Notes: generated by a model from the sequence alone, not told the origin. Counted from the stretch's first letter, positions 9,229 to 19,092 are shown. The stretch is DNA of 64,000 bases from Aquimarina macrocephali JAMB N27 (GCF_000520995.1 NZ_JACA01000027.1:1-64000), one strand, 5' to 3'. Numbers and translations: made by a program.

Positions 9229-11436
9229 ATGACTGAAGCTGCTATAGATAAAGAAAATAAACAGATTGCTAAGCAATACAAAGAATTGCTTCGTATTAGT
9301 TATAGAGACCTTACTAAAGAGGATAAGACACTTATACGACAGGCGTTTGATATTGCTGTTGATGCACATAAAGATCAGCGTCGTAAAAGTGGTGAGGCTT
9401 ATATTTTTCACCCTATAGCAGTAGCAAAAATTGTAGCTAGTGAAATTGGATTGGATGCTACATCAATTGCAGCTGCATTACTTCATGATGTTGTAGAAGA
9501 TACAGAATATACACTGGTCGATATTGAGCAAATGTTTGGCGAAACAGTAGCTCGTATTGTAGATGGTCTTACCAAAATCTCATCTCTTAAAAAGGACAGA
9601 GACATTTCCTTACAAGCAGAGAATTTCAGAAAAATGCTTCTTACACTTAATGATGATGTAAGGGTTATTATTATTAAAATTGCCGATCGTTTACATAATA
9701 TGCAAACGATGGATGCTATGAGGCCAGATAAGCAGGTAAAGATTGCATCTGAAACTTTATATATATACGCTCCTCTTGCTCATCGAATCGGCTTATACAA
9801 TATCAAAACAGAATTAGAAGATCTGGGATTAAAATATACCGAACCCGAAGTATATAAGGATATTCTGGAAAAAATTAAAGAGAGCAAAGAGGAACAAGAT
9901 GAGTATATCAAAAAATTCTCTGATCAAATTAGAGAAGGCCTTGATAAAGAAGGATTAAATTATGAAATAAAAGGAAGACCAAAATCCATTTTTTCGATTC
10001 GTAGAAAAATGGTAAAGCAAAACATCGCATTTGACGAAGTATATGACAAATTCGCAATACGGATAATATACAAGTCTGATAATATAGAGAATGAAAAGTT
10101 TATTGCCTGGAAAATATATACTGTGGTAACCGATTATTACAGGCCAAACCCTATTCGATTAAGAGATTGGATTTCTCAACCTAAGTCCACCGGTTATGAA
10201 GCTTTGCATATAACAGTTATTGGCCCAGACAGCAAATGGGTTGAAGTACAAATTCGTAGTGAGCGTATGCATGAAATTGCAGAAAAAGGATACGCTGCAC
10301 ATTATAAGTATAAGAATACCGAAGAAAAACAGGATCAAGGATTAGATGGGTGGCTTAATCGATTACAGGAAGCATTAGAAAATTCTGAAACAAATGCTGT
10401 AGATTTTGTAGAAGAATTTAAACTAAATCTTTATGCAAAAGAAATATTTGTCTTTACTCCAGAAGGAGATTTAAAATCATTACCAAAAGGAGCAACTGCA
10501 CTCGATTTTGGTTTTAGTGTGCATACCGAGGTTGGATTAAGAACTAGAGGAGCACGAGTAAATGGTAAATTAGTACCACTAAGCCACGAACTTAAAAGTG
10601 GTGATCAGGTAGAAATAATTACCTCGACCAAATCAAAACCTTCTTCTAGCTGGCTGGATTATGCCACTACAGCAAGAGCAAGAGCCAAAATTAAATCTGC
10701 TTTACGAGACGAGAAAAAACAAATTGCCGAAGATGGCAAAGTCGTTTTAAAACGTAAACTTCGCTCTCAGAAAATAACAATGAGCGAAAAAGTGGTTAAC
10801 GAACTTGTTCTCTATTTTAAACTTAAAACAAGTTTGGATCTATTCTATAGAGTAGGCATAGGGACTATTGACAATCAAAAGATCAAAGAGTTTGCTACTA
10901 CTCGTAGTAATGTCTTCATGAATTTTATCAAAAATAGAATTCGAAGAGGTAATATTAAAGACGTTAATAAGGAGGAAATTACATCTAAATACGATCTGCT
11001 TGTTTTTGGAAAAGATTCAGAAAAATTAGAATACAAATTATCAAATTGTTGTAATCCAATTCCTGGAGATGATGTTTTTGGTTTTATAACGGTTAATGAA
11101 GGTATAAAAGTTCATAAAAATAATTGTCCGAATTCGTTACAGCTACAAAGCAACTATGCATATCGTATTATTCCTGCAAAATGGATTGATTCTAGTCAAG
11201 AAGAATTCAAGGCTGTAATAAGGCTTAACGGTATTGACAATATTGGAGTAGTAAATGAGGTAACTCAAATTATTTCAAACAATATGAGTCTTGCCATATA
11301 CAATATGAATTTTGATACTAATGATGGAGTTTTTACAGGTAAAATAACAGTTGGTGTTAAAAATAAGAATACCTTGAAAACAGTTATGAAAAACCTTTCA
11401 AAAATAAGTGGTATTGATAAAGTGGTAAGAGAATAA
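9229..11436 (+). CDS. rel: bifunctional (p)ppGpp synthetase/hydrolase, RelA/SpoT family
   Basis: This enzyme makes and degrades the stringent-response alarmone. The 735-residue protein has, in order, an HD hydrolase domain with H61 and the H86-D87 pair (LLHDVVEDT), a synthetase domain (RIIYKSDN, then STGYEALHITV), a TGS domain (IFVFTPEGDLKSLPKGATALDF, shown here only as landmark residues near 405-425), a zinc-finger-like segment with Cys residues (LSNCCNPIPGDD) and a C-terminal ACT domain. The intact HD residues indicate an active hydrolase, so it is probably the only long Rel of the cell. It is followed by fur and purA. The tie between alarmone and purine synthesis is logical, since ppGpp inhibits PurA in other bacteria. 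Confidence 0.96.
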   Translation: MTEAAIDKENKQIAKQYKELLRISYRDLTKEDKTLIRQAFDIAVDAHKDQRRKSGEAYIFHPIAVAKIVASEIGLDATSIAAALLHDVVEDTEYTLVDIEQMFGETVARIVDGLTKISSLKKDRDISLQAENFRKMLLTLNDDVRVIIIKIADRLHNMQTMDAMRPDKQVKIASETLYIYAPLAHRIGLYNIKTELEDLGLKYTEPEVYKDILEKIKESKEEQDEYIKKFSDQIREGLDKEGLNYEIKGRPKSIFSIRRKMVKQNIAFDEVYDKFAIRIIYKSDNIENEKFIAWKIYTVVTDYYRPNPIRLRDWISQPKSTGYEALHITVIGPDSKWVEVQIRSERMHEIAEKGYAAHYKYKNTEEKQDQGLDGWLNRLQEALENSETNAVDFVEEFKLNLYAKEIFVFTPEGDLKSLPKGATALDFGFSVHTEVGLRTRGARVNGKLVPLSHELKSGDQVEIITSTKSKPSSSWLDYATTARARAKIKSALRDEKKQIAEDGKVVLKRKLRSQKITMSEKVVNELVLYFKLKTSLDLFYRVGIGTIDNQKIKEFATTRSNVFMNFIKNRIRRGNIKDVNKEEITSKYDLLVFGKDSEKLEYKLSNCCNPIPGDDVFGFITVNEGIKVHKNNCPNSLQLQSNYAYRIIPAKWIDSSQEEFKAVIRLNGIDNIGVVNEVTQIISNNMSLAIYNMNFDTNDGVFTGKITVGVKNKNTLKTVMKNLSKISGIDKVVRE

Positions 11437-11591
11437 AAACTTGGTATTTTTATTCTAAAAAGAATTATGAATTAAGAATTAAACTATTCTATAAAGATTC
11501 TTTTTTATGATAAGGTCAGTTCAAATCAGCTAATTTTAAAAATCCTTAAATAATCGTTTTTAAATCAGAGTCTCACTAATAAAAAATAATG

Positions 11592-11599
11592 TAACTTTG
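11592..11599 (+). promoter_or_regulatory. -7 promoter element for fur-purA
   Basis: TAACTTTG matches TAnnTTTG and lies 13 bases before the ATG at 11613, the typical distance for this phylum. No obvious -33 TTG is seen. Confidence 0.55.
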
Positions 11600-11612
11600 C
11601 GTTTTTAAACGT

Positions 11613-12080
11613 ATGAGTACTAAAGCAACTACACAAAACGACCAGATAATCGTTAAAAATGTTTTTACCAGTTTCTTAGAAGAAAATGGTCATAGAAAAA
11701 CACCCGAAAGATACGCTATACTTCAAGAGATTTACGAAAGTGATGAGCATTTTGATATAGAATCATTATATATCAAAATGAAAAATAAAAACTATAGGGT
11801 AAGCCGTGCCACACTTTATAATACTATAGAGCTTTTATTAGAATGTAAACTAGTTAGAAAACATCAGTTCGGACAAAATCAAGCTCAATACGAAAAATCA
11901 TATTTCGACAGGCAACATGATCATCTAATTTTAACTGATACCGGGGATGTATTAGAATTTTGTGATCCTAGAATTCAATCTATCAAAAAAACAATCGAAG
12001 AAATTTTTGATGTAGATATTACAAATCATTCTTTGTATTTCTACGGAACTAAAAAAAACCCAACTAATAAAGATAACTAA
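11613..12080 (+). CDS. Fur-family transcriptional regulator
   Basis: This is a 155-residue metal- or peroxide-responsive repressor. The N-terminal winged helix contains [17 protein letters not shown] and the recognition helix [15 protein letters not shown]. The dimerisation domain has [20 protein letters not shown]. In classical Fur the TDTG position reads C-x-x-C and binds a structural zinc; here both Cys are absent, so the metal site differs. It could be a Fur, PerR or Zur, and the sequence does not settle which. The stop codon overlaps the purA start by one base (TAATG), so translation is probably coupled. Confidence 0.9.
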   Translation: MSTKATTQNDQIIVKNVFTSFLEENGHRKTPERYAILQEIYESDEHFDIESLYIKMKNKNYRVSRATLYNTIELLLECKLVRKHQFGQNQAQYEKSYFDRQHDHLILTDTGDVLEFCDPRIQSIKKTIEEIFDVDITNHSLYFYGTKKNPTNKDN

Positions 12081-13351
12081 TGGCAGTAAACTTATTACTT
12101 GGTCTTCAATGGGGAGACGAAGGGAAAGGAAAAATTGTAGACGTTCTTACAAAAGATTATAATATTATTGCACGATTTCAAGGTGGACCCAATGCTGGTC
12201 ACACTTTAGAATTTGATGGAATCAAACATGTGTTGCATACTATTCCTAGTGGAATTTTTCATGATAAGGCCATTAATTTGGTTGGAAATGGTGTCGTAAT
12301 AGACCCTGTGATTTTTAAAAAAGAATTAGATAACCTTAATAAATTTAATTTAGATTATAAATCCAAATTATTAATTTCTAGAAAAGCCCATCTAATTCTT
12401 CCTACTCATAGGATTCTGGATGCTGCTTCTGAAGCTTCTAAAGGAAAGGCAAAAATAGGCTCTACTTTAAAAGGGATTGGTCCTACATATATGGACAAAA
12501 CTGGTAGAAATGGTATTAGAGTTGGAGATTTAGAATTAAATGACTGGAAAGAACGTTACCGTGCTTTAGCTAATAAGCACGAAGCAATGATTGATTTTTA
12601 TGATTCTAAAATAGAATACGATCTTACAGAATTAGAGAATGAATTCTTTGAAGCGGTTAAAGTTTTAAAAACACTTACTTTTATTGATAGTGAAGAATAC
12701 CTTCATCAGGCTCAAAAAGAGGGAAAAACAATTCTAGCTGAAGGGGCGCAAGGATCTTTATTGGATATAGATTTTGGCACATACCCATTTGTAACTTCAT
12801 CAAATACTACCGCAGCAGGAGCATGTACAGGCCTAGGTATTGCACCAAATAAGATCAAAGATGTTTTTGGTATATTCAAAGCATACACTACTCGAGTTGG
12901 TAGTGGACCGTTCCCTACCGAGTTATTTGATCAAGATGGAGAGACAATGGCGCAAGTTGGTCATGAATTTGGAGCTACCACAGGTAGACCAAGAAGATGT
13001 GGATGGCTAGATCTTGTAGCTTTGAAATATGCCGTACATGTAAACGGAGTAACAAAATTAATGATGATGAAAGGCGATGTACTAAGTGGATTTAAAACCT
13101 TAAAAATATGTACTGCTTATAAATACCAAGGTAAAACAATTACTCATTTACCTTACAATATAGAACCTGAAAATGTAACTCCGGTCTATACCGAAATGAA
13201 AGGCTGGTCTGAAGACCTTACTGGAATGACAGATCCTTCTCAATTACCTAAAGAGTTAAATGAATATATTTCGTTTTTAGAAAAAGAATTAGAAACACCA
13301 ATTACGATTGTTTCTGTAGGACCAGATAGAACGCAAACCATACACAGGTAA
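12080..13351 (+). CDS. purA: adenylosuccinate synthetase
   Basis: PurA joins IMP and aspartate with GTP to make adenylosuccinate, the first step from IMP to AMP. The 423-residue length is normal. It begins with the P-loop-like GDEGKGKIVDVL carrying the catalytic Asp and shows FQGGPNAGHT, GVVIDP, TLKGIGPTYMDK, EGAQGSLLDIDFGTYPFVTS and TGRPRRCGWLDL. It overlaps the regulator gene by one base. A strong terminator follows. Confidence 0.98.
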   Translation: MAVNLLLGLQWGDEGKGKIVDVLTKDYNIIARFQGGPNAGHTLEFDGIKHVLHTIPSGIFHDKAINLVGNGVVIDPVIFKKELDNLNKFNLDYKSKLLISRKAHLILPTHRILDAASEASKGKAKIGSTLKGIGPTYMDKTGRNGIRVGDLELNDWKERYRALANKHEAMIDFYDSKIEYDLTELENEFFEAVKVLKTLTFIDSEEYLHQAQKEGKTILAEGAQGSLLDIDFGTYPFVTSSNTTAAGACTGLGIAPNKIKDVFGIFKAYTTRVGSGPFPTELFDQDGETMAQVGHEFGATTGRPRRCGWLDLVALKYAVHVNGVTKLMMMKGDVLSGFKTLKICTAYKYQGKTITHLPYNIEPENVTPVYTEMKGWSEDLTGMTDPSQLPKELNEYISFLEKELETPITIVSVGPDRTQTIHR

Positions 13352-13365
13352 AAAATAGTGTTATA

Positions 13366-13407
13366 AAAAAATAAGAGTGCTTGTAAAAACAAGCACTCTT
13401 ATTTTTT
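13366..13407. terminator. bidirectional terminator between purA and the collar-like gene
   Basis: The stem AATAAGAGTGCTTG pairs with CAAGCACTCTTATT across a six-base loop. It has T runs on both strands, so it can stop purA on the plus strand and the convergent gene on the minus strand. Confidence 0.9.
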
Positions 13408-13420
13408 TATATATACTCTA

Positions 13421-14125
13421 TTAATTTCCCAAATAAATAAAAGTATTAATTACCAGATAAGGTTGATAGCGATCAAAAGATTGATTTGTTCCTCCACTAT
13501 TTAGTGTTACATTATGGTTATGATTACCTGCATTACCTGTATTTGTATTTCCTCCGGCTAATAAAATTCTTCTATTAGCATCTACCCCATTTTGCACACG
13601 TTGATTAGAAAAAAAACCAGCAAAACCATGTCTATGATTCCCTCTGGTTGTAGTTGTACCTGTAAAATCCACATTAGGTAAATTTGCCTGAACTAAGGTT
13701 GTATTTGCCTGGCCTCCTGTATCTCCAATATTTTCTCCTCCTGCGGGATGTTTTAAGACTCTATCTGTTGCATTGGGTAAGTTTGTAGCAAATCCTAAAC
13801 TAGTTGCAACTGCTTGAGCAGTAGCCGAAAGTGTTGCAGTACTACGACCATCTAAAATATACCATCCACCATGATCTGCAGTAACAACACTAAATTTCAC
13901 ATCTCCATCTGATGCTGATTCATTTGCAGCAACCCATTTTGTTCCATCCCAATAATATATCTTATCATCTGTAGTATTATACACTATGGACCCTTCATTA
14001 GGGGTTGCAATACCATTCATTTCGGCAGTAGTAACATTAGGCAGCCCTAATATAGAATTCCTATCTACCTGAGAATAAAAAAAATGGGATATAAAAATGA
14101 AAATTAAAAATAGTTTTGCTCTCAT
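13421..14125 (-). CDS. secreted protein with phage tail-collar-like C terminus
   Basis: The start is chosen at MRAKLFLIFIF (234 residues), which gives a clean signal peptide ending FFYSQ; the open frame extends 14 codons further upstream without adding anything useful. Residues about 20-65 hold a motif common in exported flavobacterial proteins (GSIVYNTTDDKIYYWDGTKW). The second half is rich in Gly, Asn, Thr and His, with GNHRHGFAGF, GNAGNHNHNVTLNSGG and the ending FDRYQPYLVINTFIYLGN. That pattern is that of tail-collar/microcystin-dependent-protein C termini found on phage and tailocin fibres. No phage genes are nearby. The function is unknown; surface binding is a guess. Confidence 0.75.
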   Translation of the reverse strand: MRAKLFLIFIFISHFFYSQVDRNSILGLPNVTTAEMNGIATPNEGSIVYNTTDDKIYYWDGTKWVAANESASDGDVKFSVVTADHGGWYILDGRSTATLSATAQAVATSLGFATNLPNATDRVLKHPAGGENIGDTGGQANTTLVQANLPNVDFTGTTTTRGNHRHGFAGFFSNQRVQNGVDANRRILLAGGNTNTGNAGNHNHNVTLNSGGTNQSFDRYQPYLVINTFIYLGN

Positions 14126-14214
14126 ATAGTTACTTCTTTCGCCATAAATATATAAAACCAAAAACACTTATTAGAAAATAAATCTAAAAGATATTCTTTA
14201 TCAATCTATAAATA

Positions 14215-15576
14215 TTATAATGAAGTAGTCCCTTCTTTATTAGATTTTAACTCTATTACTCTTTCTAATTTTCGAATAATCTTCTGCTTACGATAATAGC
14301 GTTCAGGAAATGAACTTATCTGCTTGAAACCATAGATGTCGTCATCACCCTTACCTCCTTTACGATTACTTGCAAAATATCCTGTTTTATTTTCTTCATT
14401 AATAATAAAGGTAAAATCATCTTTGGGGCTATTAATAGGGTTTCCTAAATTATAAACTTCTACCACTCCCTCTTCATTTGGAATAGCCATAAAAATATCT
14501 AAACCACCTAATCCCTTATGCCCGTCACTTGCAAAAAACAATTTTCCTTTATCACTAATATAAGGGAAAGTTTCACGCCCTGAAGTATTAATTAAACCTC
14601 CCAAATTTTTAGGAGTTCCAAAACTCTTATCTTCATTTATTTCGACTACATACAAATCTGATTTCCCTAGAGTTCCTGGCATATCACTTGCGAAATACAA
14701 AAATTTCTCGTCATAAGATAACGCAGGGTGTGCTATCGAATATTCATTACTATTAAACGGTAATTCTTCTATATCTCCCCATTTTCCTTTATCATAATGT
14801 GCTCTATATATTTTTAACAAAACAACACCTTCTGTATTCGTTTTAGATTTTCTTTTAGAATAATTATTTCTAGTAAAATATACAGTTTTTCTATCCTTGC
14901 TAAAAGTTGCTGAAGACTCATGAAACTTCGAATTAATATTTCCTTTTAATTTTTCAACACTTTTTTCTTCAGAAACGTGTGTAGTTGTATATAAATCTAA
15001 AAAAGGTTGATTATTCCATTCATGTAATACTGTAGAAAAATTATTGGTGTCTCGTGAAGATGCAAATACCAATTCGTCATTATAAAAACTAGGAGCATAA
15101 TCCGAATATTTCGAATTGATATTTAGGACATCAACTATAAACTCCTCTGACCTATCTCTCTTTGATGAAACATCACCTAATGAGTCACATGCTTTTTGTT
15201 CTCTTACATCATTATTTGCATATAACCAATGAGCTATATCATCTTCATTTTTATACCCTTCGGTACTCTTAATACATTGTGCATATCTGTTTCGATATTC
15301 TGATTTTATCTTTTCTGGATACAAAGAAGACAATACTCGATACCATTGCGCTGCTTTTTCTAACTCACCATTAAAGTAATATGAATCCCCTAATCTTTCA
15401 TATAACTCTATTGATTTACCTCCTTTTTCTATAGCTTTTAAGTACATTTCCCTTGCCTCGATATAGGCATACTTTTTAAAAGCTTCATTTGCTTTTTCCA
15501 GCTGTTTTTCCTGAGAAAACACAGCACCCCAAAAAAACAAAAAAAATAGAGCCCCTAAGTTTTTTTTCAAAACCAT
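14215..15576 (-). CDS. TPR/PD40 exported protein lacking an OmpA domain
   Basis: The 453-residue protein has a signal peptide (FFLFFWGAVFSQ). A TPR-like helical region follows (about 25-110: KANEAFKKYAYIEAREMYLK, then YERLGDSYYFNGELEKAAQW). After that comes a WD40-like PD40 beta-propeller with repeats such as YDEKFLYFASDMPG, KGKLFFASDGHKGLGGLDIF and TGYFASNRKGGKGDDDIYGF. In Bacteroidota this layout normally ends in a peptidoglycan-binding OmpA domain, as in PorE-type proteins. Here the protein stops after the propeller with a short basic tail. It is probably periplasmic or outer-membrane associated. It runs in the same direction as the collar-like gene, 89 bases away. Confidence 0.8.
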   Translation of the reverse strand: MVLKKNLGALFFLFFWGAVFSQEKQLEKANEAFKKYAYIEAREMYLKAIEKGGKSIELYERLGDSYYFNGELEKAAQWYRVLSSLYPEKIKSEYRNRYAQCIKSTEGYKNEDDIAHWLYANNDVREQKACDSLGDVSSKRDRSEEFIVDVLNINSKYSDYAPSFYNDELVFASSRDTNNFSTVLHEWNNQPFLDLYTTTHVSEEKSVEKLKGNINSKFHESSATFSKDRKTVYFTRNNYSKRKSKTNTEGVVLLKIYRAHYDKGKWGDIEELPFNSNEYSIAHPALSYDEKFLYFASDMPGTLGKSDLYVVEINEDKSFGTPKNLGGLINTSGRETFPYISDKGKLFFASDGHKGLGGLDIFMAIPNEEGVVEVYNLGNPINSPKDDFTFIINEENKTGYFASNRKGGKGDDDIYGFKQISSFPERYYRKQKIIRKLERVIELKSNKEGTTSL

Positions 15577-16034
15577 CTATTATCCTTTTGTTAATAGTAT
15601 AACGACCTAAACTTTTCTTTTTCTAAAAAAATAGCTCTATATCTATTCTTAAAATGAATCAGAATAAACAAATTTGCGTTTGATAAAAAATAAAAAGTTA
15701 AGATGATGCTATCCCCATAGCATTGATCGTTCCCTTGTTGTTTCCTATCGCAATTTACTGATGCTTAAGTAGATCTAGTGTTAAAAAATTCGAAAATTTC
15801 TTTTGTTTGCTTCTTTTTATCGGTATTAGTCCTTTGATCGTACAAAACTTACACATTATCCTTTTTTTTATTGATGTACAACAATCCATCAATTACAGAA
15901 ATCACTTGCTTTTAAGTTATTATAGAGGTAAAACATGTTAAAATGTAACATGAGATGAGACATAAAGTTATTAATTGAAAATGACTTACTTTTTATTTTA
16001 CCGTCATAGCCACAATCATTAGATACAATTTTCG
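15577..16034. other. divergent intergenic region, non-coding
   Basis: This 460-base AT-rich gap separates the minus-strand TPR/PD40 gene from the plus-strand OstA-like gene. I see two small hairpins, GATGCTAT-CCCC-ATAGCAT at about 15705-15723 and CATGTTA with TAACATG at 15934-15952. No open frame looks real. Both promoters must lie here. Confidence 0.5.
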
Positions 16035-16042
16035 TTATTTTG
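16035..16042 (+). promoter_or_regulatory. probable -7 element of the OstA-like gene
   Basis: TTATTTTG is one base from TAnnTTTG. It lies 9 to 18 bases before the candidate TTG starts at 16052 and 16061, which argues against a start at 16040. Confidence 0.4.
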
Positions 16043-16060
16043 CATACAAATTTGAAACAC

Positions 16061-17836
16061 TTGAAAAACAAATTCTTCTATATAATACTTGCTTTTATAT
16101 TTTCGGTAGCATCATTTGCTCAGGAAGGAAAACAAATCAAAGTTCAATCTGATCGTACCATAAAAGATCAAAATCGGTTTCCTGGGGCAACTATCCTGGC
16201 AAAAGTAGACAAACAGGTATATATGCAACATGAAGGGATTGAGATATGGTGTGATCAGGCTATTCATTATGGTCAAGATAAGTTTGTCAAGGCTTTGGGA
16301 AATGTAAAAATGAAACAAGGAGATACCATTATTATGACTAGTAAATATGCCGAGTACAATGGTAATACTCAATTCGCATACGCTAGTGATAATGTATTTA
16401 TGGAAACTCCCTCTAATACATTGCGCACTGATACTTTATTCTTTGATCGACTTAGACAACAAGCCTATTACCGTAGTGGTGGGACGGTTCGGGATTCTTC
16501 AAATACATTGACGAGTCAAATTGGAAGGTATTTTATGGACCGAAAACAATATTCATTTAATACCACAGTAAAAATTGTAAATCCAGAAAATACAGTAGAT
16601 TCGGATCGATTAGATTACTATACAGAAAATGGTCATGCATATCTGTATGGTCCTTCGACAGTTAAAGGTAAAGAAAGTACTTTATATTGTGAACGAGGGT
16701 TCTATGACACTAAAGCTAAGACTGGATATGCCATCAAAAATGCCAAAATCGATTATGATAAACGTACTGTTTTTGGAGATAGTATTTTTTACAATAGTGC
16801 TGATCAATTTGCATCGGCCACTAATAATATTAGAGTATTAGATACAGCTAATAATTCTGTAATTACTGGCCATTATGCAGAGGTTTTTAAAGAAAAAGAT
16901 TCTGTCTTTATTACAAAGAGAGCACTTGCAGCCACTTTGCAGGAAAAAGATTCTATTTTCATTCACAGTGATACACTTATGGTTACTGGTAAACCCGAAC
17001 GAAGAATAATGACTGGTTTTTATGATGTAAGAATCTATAAGAGTAATATGAGTGGTAAAAGTGATTCTATTAATGTAGATCAAACCACAGGCTATACCAA
17101 AATGATTGGCCGACCTATTATTTGGTCACAAAGAAATCAAATGACTGGTGATACCATAAAAATTATCTCAAATACAAAGACAGAAAAATTAGATTCACTT
17201 ATCGTATATCAAAATGCTTTTTTGGTTCAAGAAGACACCCTTAAAGCTGGATACAACCAGGTAAAAGGTCAAATACTTTATGGCTTATTTAAAGATAATG
17301 AGCTCTATCAGGTAGATATCGATAAAAACACAGAAACTATATTTTATCAAAGAGAAAGTGAAGGTGAATTAAAACTTATTGGTATTAATAAAGTACTCTC
17401 TAGTTCTATTAAATTATTACTAAATAATCGTGAAATAGAAGATGTCTATTATTATCAGAATATCGATGGTACATTATATCGTGAAATTGATCTACCAGAA
17501 AATGCTCGTGAACTCTCTGGTTTTAATTGGCGTGGTGATGAACGCATTAATAGTAAGGCTGATTTATTTAGAGGAGAATCTCCTCCAGAACTTATTAAAA
17601 TAACAGGAATCCCATTACCAAAAGACGAAGCAGATTTCTTTGATGAAGAAACAGTGAAACGTTTGGAGGATAATAAATCTGAAGGTTCTCGACTACTAGA
17701 GCAAGAACTCAAAGATGCTGAACTTAAAGAAACTAACGAACAACTAGATTCTATTCCTTTAAAAAAGAAAGTAAAAGAAGAACTTAATACCGAAAAGAAA
17801 AAAAATCAAAAAGATAGTACCAACATCGAACATTAA
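16061..17836 (+). CDS. OstA-like protein (LptA/LptD N-terminal family), TTG start
   Basis: This is a periplasmic protein of about 591 residues with OstA-type beta repeats. The signal peptide FFYIILAFIFSVASFAQ is directly preceded by TTG codons at 16052 and 16061. I choose 16061 because the signal peptide is then normal in length and because 16040 lies on the promoter element. The repeats include FVKALGNVKMKQGDTIIMTS, YAEYNGNTQFAYASDNVFME and VDSDRLDYYTENGHAYLYGP. The C terminus is charged and low in complexity. By family resemblance it should help carry lipopolysaccharide across the periplasm. The gene lies upstream of an aminotransferase gene, an order I recall from other flavobacteria. Confidence 0.88.
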   Translation: MKNKFFYIILAFIFSVASFAQEGKQIKVQSDRTIKDQNRFPGATILAKVDKQVYMQHEGIEIWCDQAIHYGQDKFVKALGNVKMKQGDTIIMTSKYAEYNGNTQFAYASDNVFMETPSNTLRTDTLFFDRLRQQAYYRSGGTVRDSSNTLTSQIGRYFMDRKQYSFNTTVKIVNPENTVDSDRLDYYTENGHAYLYGPSTVKGKESTLYCERGFYDTKAKTGYAIKNAKIDYDKRTVFGDSIFYNSADQFASATNNIRVLDTANNSVITGHYAEVFKEKDSVFITKRALAATLQEKDSIFIHSDTLMVTGKPERRIMTGFYDVRIYKSNMSGKSDSINVDQTTGYTKMIGRPIIWSQRNQMTGDTIKIISNTKTEKLDSLIVYQNAFLVQEDTLKAGYNQVKGQILYGLFKDNELYQVDIDKNTETIFYQRESEGELKLIGINKVLSSSIKLLLNNREIEDVYYYQNIDGTLYREIDLPENARELSGFNWRGDERINSKADLFRGESPPELIKITGIPLPKDEADFFDEETVKRLEDNKSEGSRLLEQELKDAELKETNEQLDSIPLKKKVKEELNTEKKKNQKDSTNIEH

Positions 17837-17901
17837 TCTCTTTTTGTGCAAAAAATATCGGATAATGTATTAAAACTAGATAATCTAGTAAAAAAACAAT
17901 C

Positions 17902-19092
17902 TTGAAACAGGATTTTTTCAAATATCAAGCCCAAACTACTCCGCATCCTTTAGCTATAGAAGTTTCACATGCTATCGGCAGTTATATTTATGACACTAAT
18001 AACAAGAAGTATTTGGATTTTGTTGCTGGAGTCTCAGCATGTAGCTTAGGGCACAAACATCCCAGAATTATACGTGCAGTAAAGGATCAGTTAGATAAAT
18101 ATCTACATGTCATGGTGTATGGGGAATACATACAACAACCCGCTGTAGAACTCACTAAACTATTAGCTTCTCACCTACCCCATCCATTAGAAAAAACTTA
18201 CTTAACCAACTCAGGAACCGAAGCTATTGAAGGGTCTTTAAAATTAGCCCGAAGAGTTACAGGTCGAAGCCAAATTATTGCAGCAAAACTAGCGTATCAT
18301 GGTAACACTATGGGGTCTATGAGTGTAATGGGATATGAAGAACGGAAACAAGCATTTAGACCATTAATTCCTGATACTGCTTTTATTACGTTTAATGATG
18401 AAAAAGATATAAAACAGATTACGCGCAAAACCGGAGCAGTCATCTTAGAAACCATACAAGGAGGAGCAGGATTTATTGAGCCTAAATACGAATATTTAAA
18501 AAAGGTGAAAAAGCAGTGTGAAGAAGTTGGAGCACTGTTAATTTTAGACGAGATCCAACCTGGATTTGGTAGAACTGGTAAATTATTTGGTTTTCAAAAT
18601 TATGATATCATTCCGGATATTGTTGTAATGGGTAAAGGAATGGGTGGTGGACTTCCGGTTGGAGCCTTTACAGCTTCAACAACAATGATGGATCAATTAC
18701 AGGATAACCCAAAATTAGGTCATATTACAACGTTTGGAGGAAATCCTGTCATTGCAGCTGCCGCTTTGGCAACATTACAGGAAATTACCGAGAGTGACGT
18801 AATGGCAGCTACTCTGGAAAAAGAAAAACTATTCAGATCATTATTAATTCATCCATTAATCAAAGAAGTTAGAGGTTTAGGCCTTATGCTAGCTTTTATA
18901 ACTCCTTCTGCAGAAATAACGAATCAAGTTATATTAAAATGCCAAGACCATGGATTAATATTATTTTGGTTACTTTTTGAACCCCTTGCAATACGTATTA
19001 CACCGCCACTCACTATATCTGAAAGTGAAATCAGAGAAGGATGTCAAATCATTCTTACTGTTTTAGACCAAATACAAGACATCAAAATTTAA
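17902..19092 (+). CDS. class III PLP-dependent aminotransferase
   Basis: This 396-residue enzyme starts with TTG at 17902. It belongs to the ornithine/acetylornithine/beta-alanine aminotransferase fold. Evidence is VAGVSACSLGHKHPRI, TNSGTEAIEGSLKLARRVTG, the Asp of LILDEIQPGFGRTGKLFGF and the PLP lysine in VVMGKGMGGGLPVGAF. It is often labelled an aspartate aminotransferase family protein, but the true amino donor cannot be read from sequence. It follows the OstA-like gene by 65 bases and is probably in the same transcript. Confidence 0.9.
   Translation: MKQDFFKYQAQTTPHPLAIEVSHAIGSYIYDTNNKKYLDFVAGVSACSLGHKHPRIIRAVKDQLDKYLHVMVYGEYIQQPAVELTKLLASHLPHPLEKTYLTNSGTEAIEGSLKLARRVTGRSQIIAAKLAYHGNTMGSMSVMGYEERKQAFRPLIPDTAFITFNDEKDIKQITRKTGAVILETIQGGAGFIEPKYEYLKKVKKQCEEVGALLILDEIQPGFGRTGKLFGFQNYDIIPDIVVMGKGMGGGLPVGAFTASTTMMDQLQDNPKLGHITTFGGNPVIAAAALATLQEITESDVMAATLEKEKLFRSLLIHPLIKEVRGLGLMLAFITPSAEITNQVILKCQDHGLILFWLLFEPLAIRITPPLTISESEIREGCQIILTVLDQIQDIKI

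Noticed and set aside
13421-14125. Reading the collar-like protein as evidence of a prophage
   Set aside because: No capsid, portal, integrase, terminase or lysis gene lies within the window, and the protein has a signal peptide.
15889-16071. 60-codon minus-strand open frame in the divergent gap
   Set aside because: It overlaps the OstA-like signal peptide and promoter, and its product has no signal or motif.
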